DNA of 13,323 nt. It comes from JAABRU01 sp050180235 (GTDB lineage: Bacteria > Desulfobacterota > Desulfobacteria > Desulfobacterales > Desulfococcaceae). A program made the translations under genes and the position numbers. Of the stretch, positions 13,098 to 13,323 are shown in pieces (position 1 is the stretch's first letter; each line of letters opens with the position of its first letter). The DNA lies in contig JBFXEJ010000144.1 of the NCBI GenBank assembly GCA_050180235.1, positions 1 to 13,323 on the forward strand. Reading direction: 5' to 3'. Below the pieces are notes generated by a model that had not been told where the DNA came from, ran no database searches, and worked only from the letters and a program-made list of their open reading frames with translations.

Positions 13098-13174
13098 TTA
13101 TACCGATTCGCCATTGATTTGATCCAAATTTCAGAAAATCCCATCCTGAGAGAGGCATGGGGTGTTTTTAATAA
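13098..13174. repeat. Element P6, left part of an ATACCGATTCGCCATTGA-type repeat
   Basis: The end at 13098-13125 matches the inverse of 11914-11941 at 25 of 28 positions, so the TerB-domain gene lies between inverted copies. The interior 13129-13174 follows the interior of P4 (8591-8634) with few changes, then similarity stops at AATAA. No right end is found; the sequence after 13175 looks like an insertion-sequence end. Confidence 0.65.
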
Positions 13175-13176
13175 TA

Positions 13177-13323
13177 GACCTCCTGCAAAACTGTGGTTGA
13201 CACACAATTCCTCCTGAGTTAAACAGGTTTTTAAAAATATTCCGGCTGCAGGAGGACAGAATGCCCACTTTTGAAAAACCGGCCCGTTATCCGAAAATTT
13301 TCTCCCGTCTGACAGGCGTCAGC
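13177..13323 (+). mobile_element. Left end of an IS5-like insertion sequence
   Basis: Similarity to element P4 breaks off at about 13174, and the next bases, GACCTCCTGCAAAACT, have the form of the terminal repeats of some IS5-group elements. A transposase-like start follows 84 nt later. The boundary is inferred from the break of the repeat, since the other end of the element is outside the window. Confidence 0.45.
13261..13323 (+). CDS. Probable IS5-family transposase, N-terminal 21 residues only
   Basis: AGGAGG lies 5 nt before the ATG, so a gene starts here and leaves the window. The 21 visible residues include YPKIFSRLTGVS, which matches the start of the helix-turn-helix region common in IS5/IS4-type transposases (F-x-R-L-T-G-V/L pattern). 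Too little is visible to be firm, and the catalytic residues are outside. Confidence 0.5.
   Translation, partial: MPTFEKPARYPKIFSRLTGVS

Noticed and set aside
12281..13207. 308-residue antisense frame with serine/alanine-rich repeats over the TerB array
   Set aside because: Its repeats simply mirror the 60-bp units of the plus-strand gene. The plus frame has the TerB domain and conservative substitutions; the antisense frame has no ribosome site.

Overview
The window looks like chromosomal DNA of a deltaproteobacterial-type anaerobe, most likely a sulfate reducer of the Desulfobacterota (Desulfobacterales-like). The reasons are protein style (TauE/SafE transporter, OmpA with a calcium-binding TSP3 segment, FrdX-like ferredoxin), medium GC content, strong AGGAGG ribosome sites and intergenic spaces loaded with short palindromic repeats. 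The genus cannot be fixed from this sequence alone.

Layout. 1-4077 (minus strand) is one operon reading right to left: a membrane sensor histidine kinase, three receiver-only response regulators, and a TauE/SafE-type anion exporter that runs off the left edge. A good sigma-54 (-24/-12) promoter lies just upstream of the kinase. 4078-4739 is intergenic and carries a palindromic element. A 64-residue orphan protein (plus strand) then overlaps the 3' end of pyruvate kinase (minus strand). 6332-7092 is intergenic, with a perfect 45-nt palindrome and an extended -10 promoter for an OmpA-family outer-membrane protein. 8212-8783 holds a terminator and three palindromic elements in a row. minC, minD and minE follow on the plus strand. 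Convergent with minE is a FrdX/HcpR-regulon-like iron-sulfur protein, preceded by an FNR-type operator and a -10 box.

The right end is the most unusual part. A near-consensus promoter enclosed by the heptamers TGGAGAC/GTCTCCA drives an 11-codon reading frame with a perfect ribosome site. That frame is closed by a palindromic element. It is followed by a TerB-domain gene whose second half is nine 20-residue units, each beginning with a P-D/E-W-M-K/R-N-P-P motif. The gene is enclosed by inverted copies of the palindromic element's end. The right-hand copy appears to be cut by an IS5-like insertion sequence whose transposase begins at 13261.

How the parts work together. The kinase and regulators presumably control, or are controlled together with, an anion export step, under sigma-54 and so under an enhancer-binding activator encoded elsewhere. 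The Min genes form the division-site selection system. The palindromic elements fall into two families with different ends (GGTGATTTC-type and ATACCRATYCGCCATTGA-type). One member of each family carries the same 37-nt core, which points to a modular non-autonomous mobile repeat system spread through this genome.
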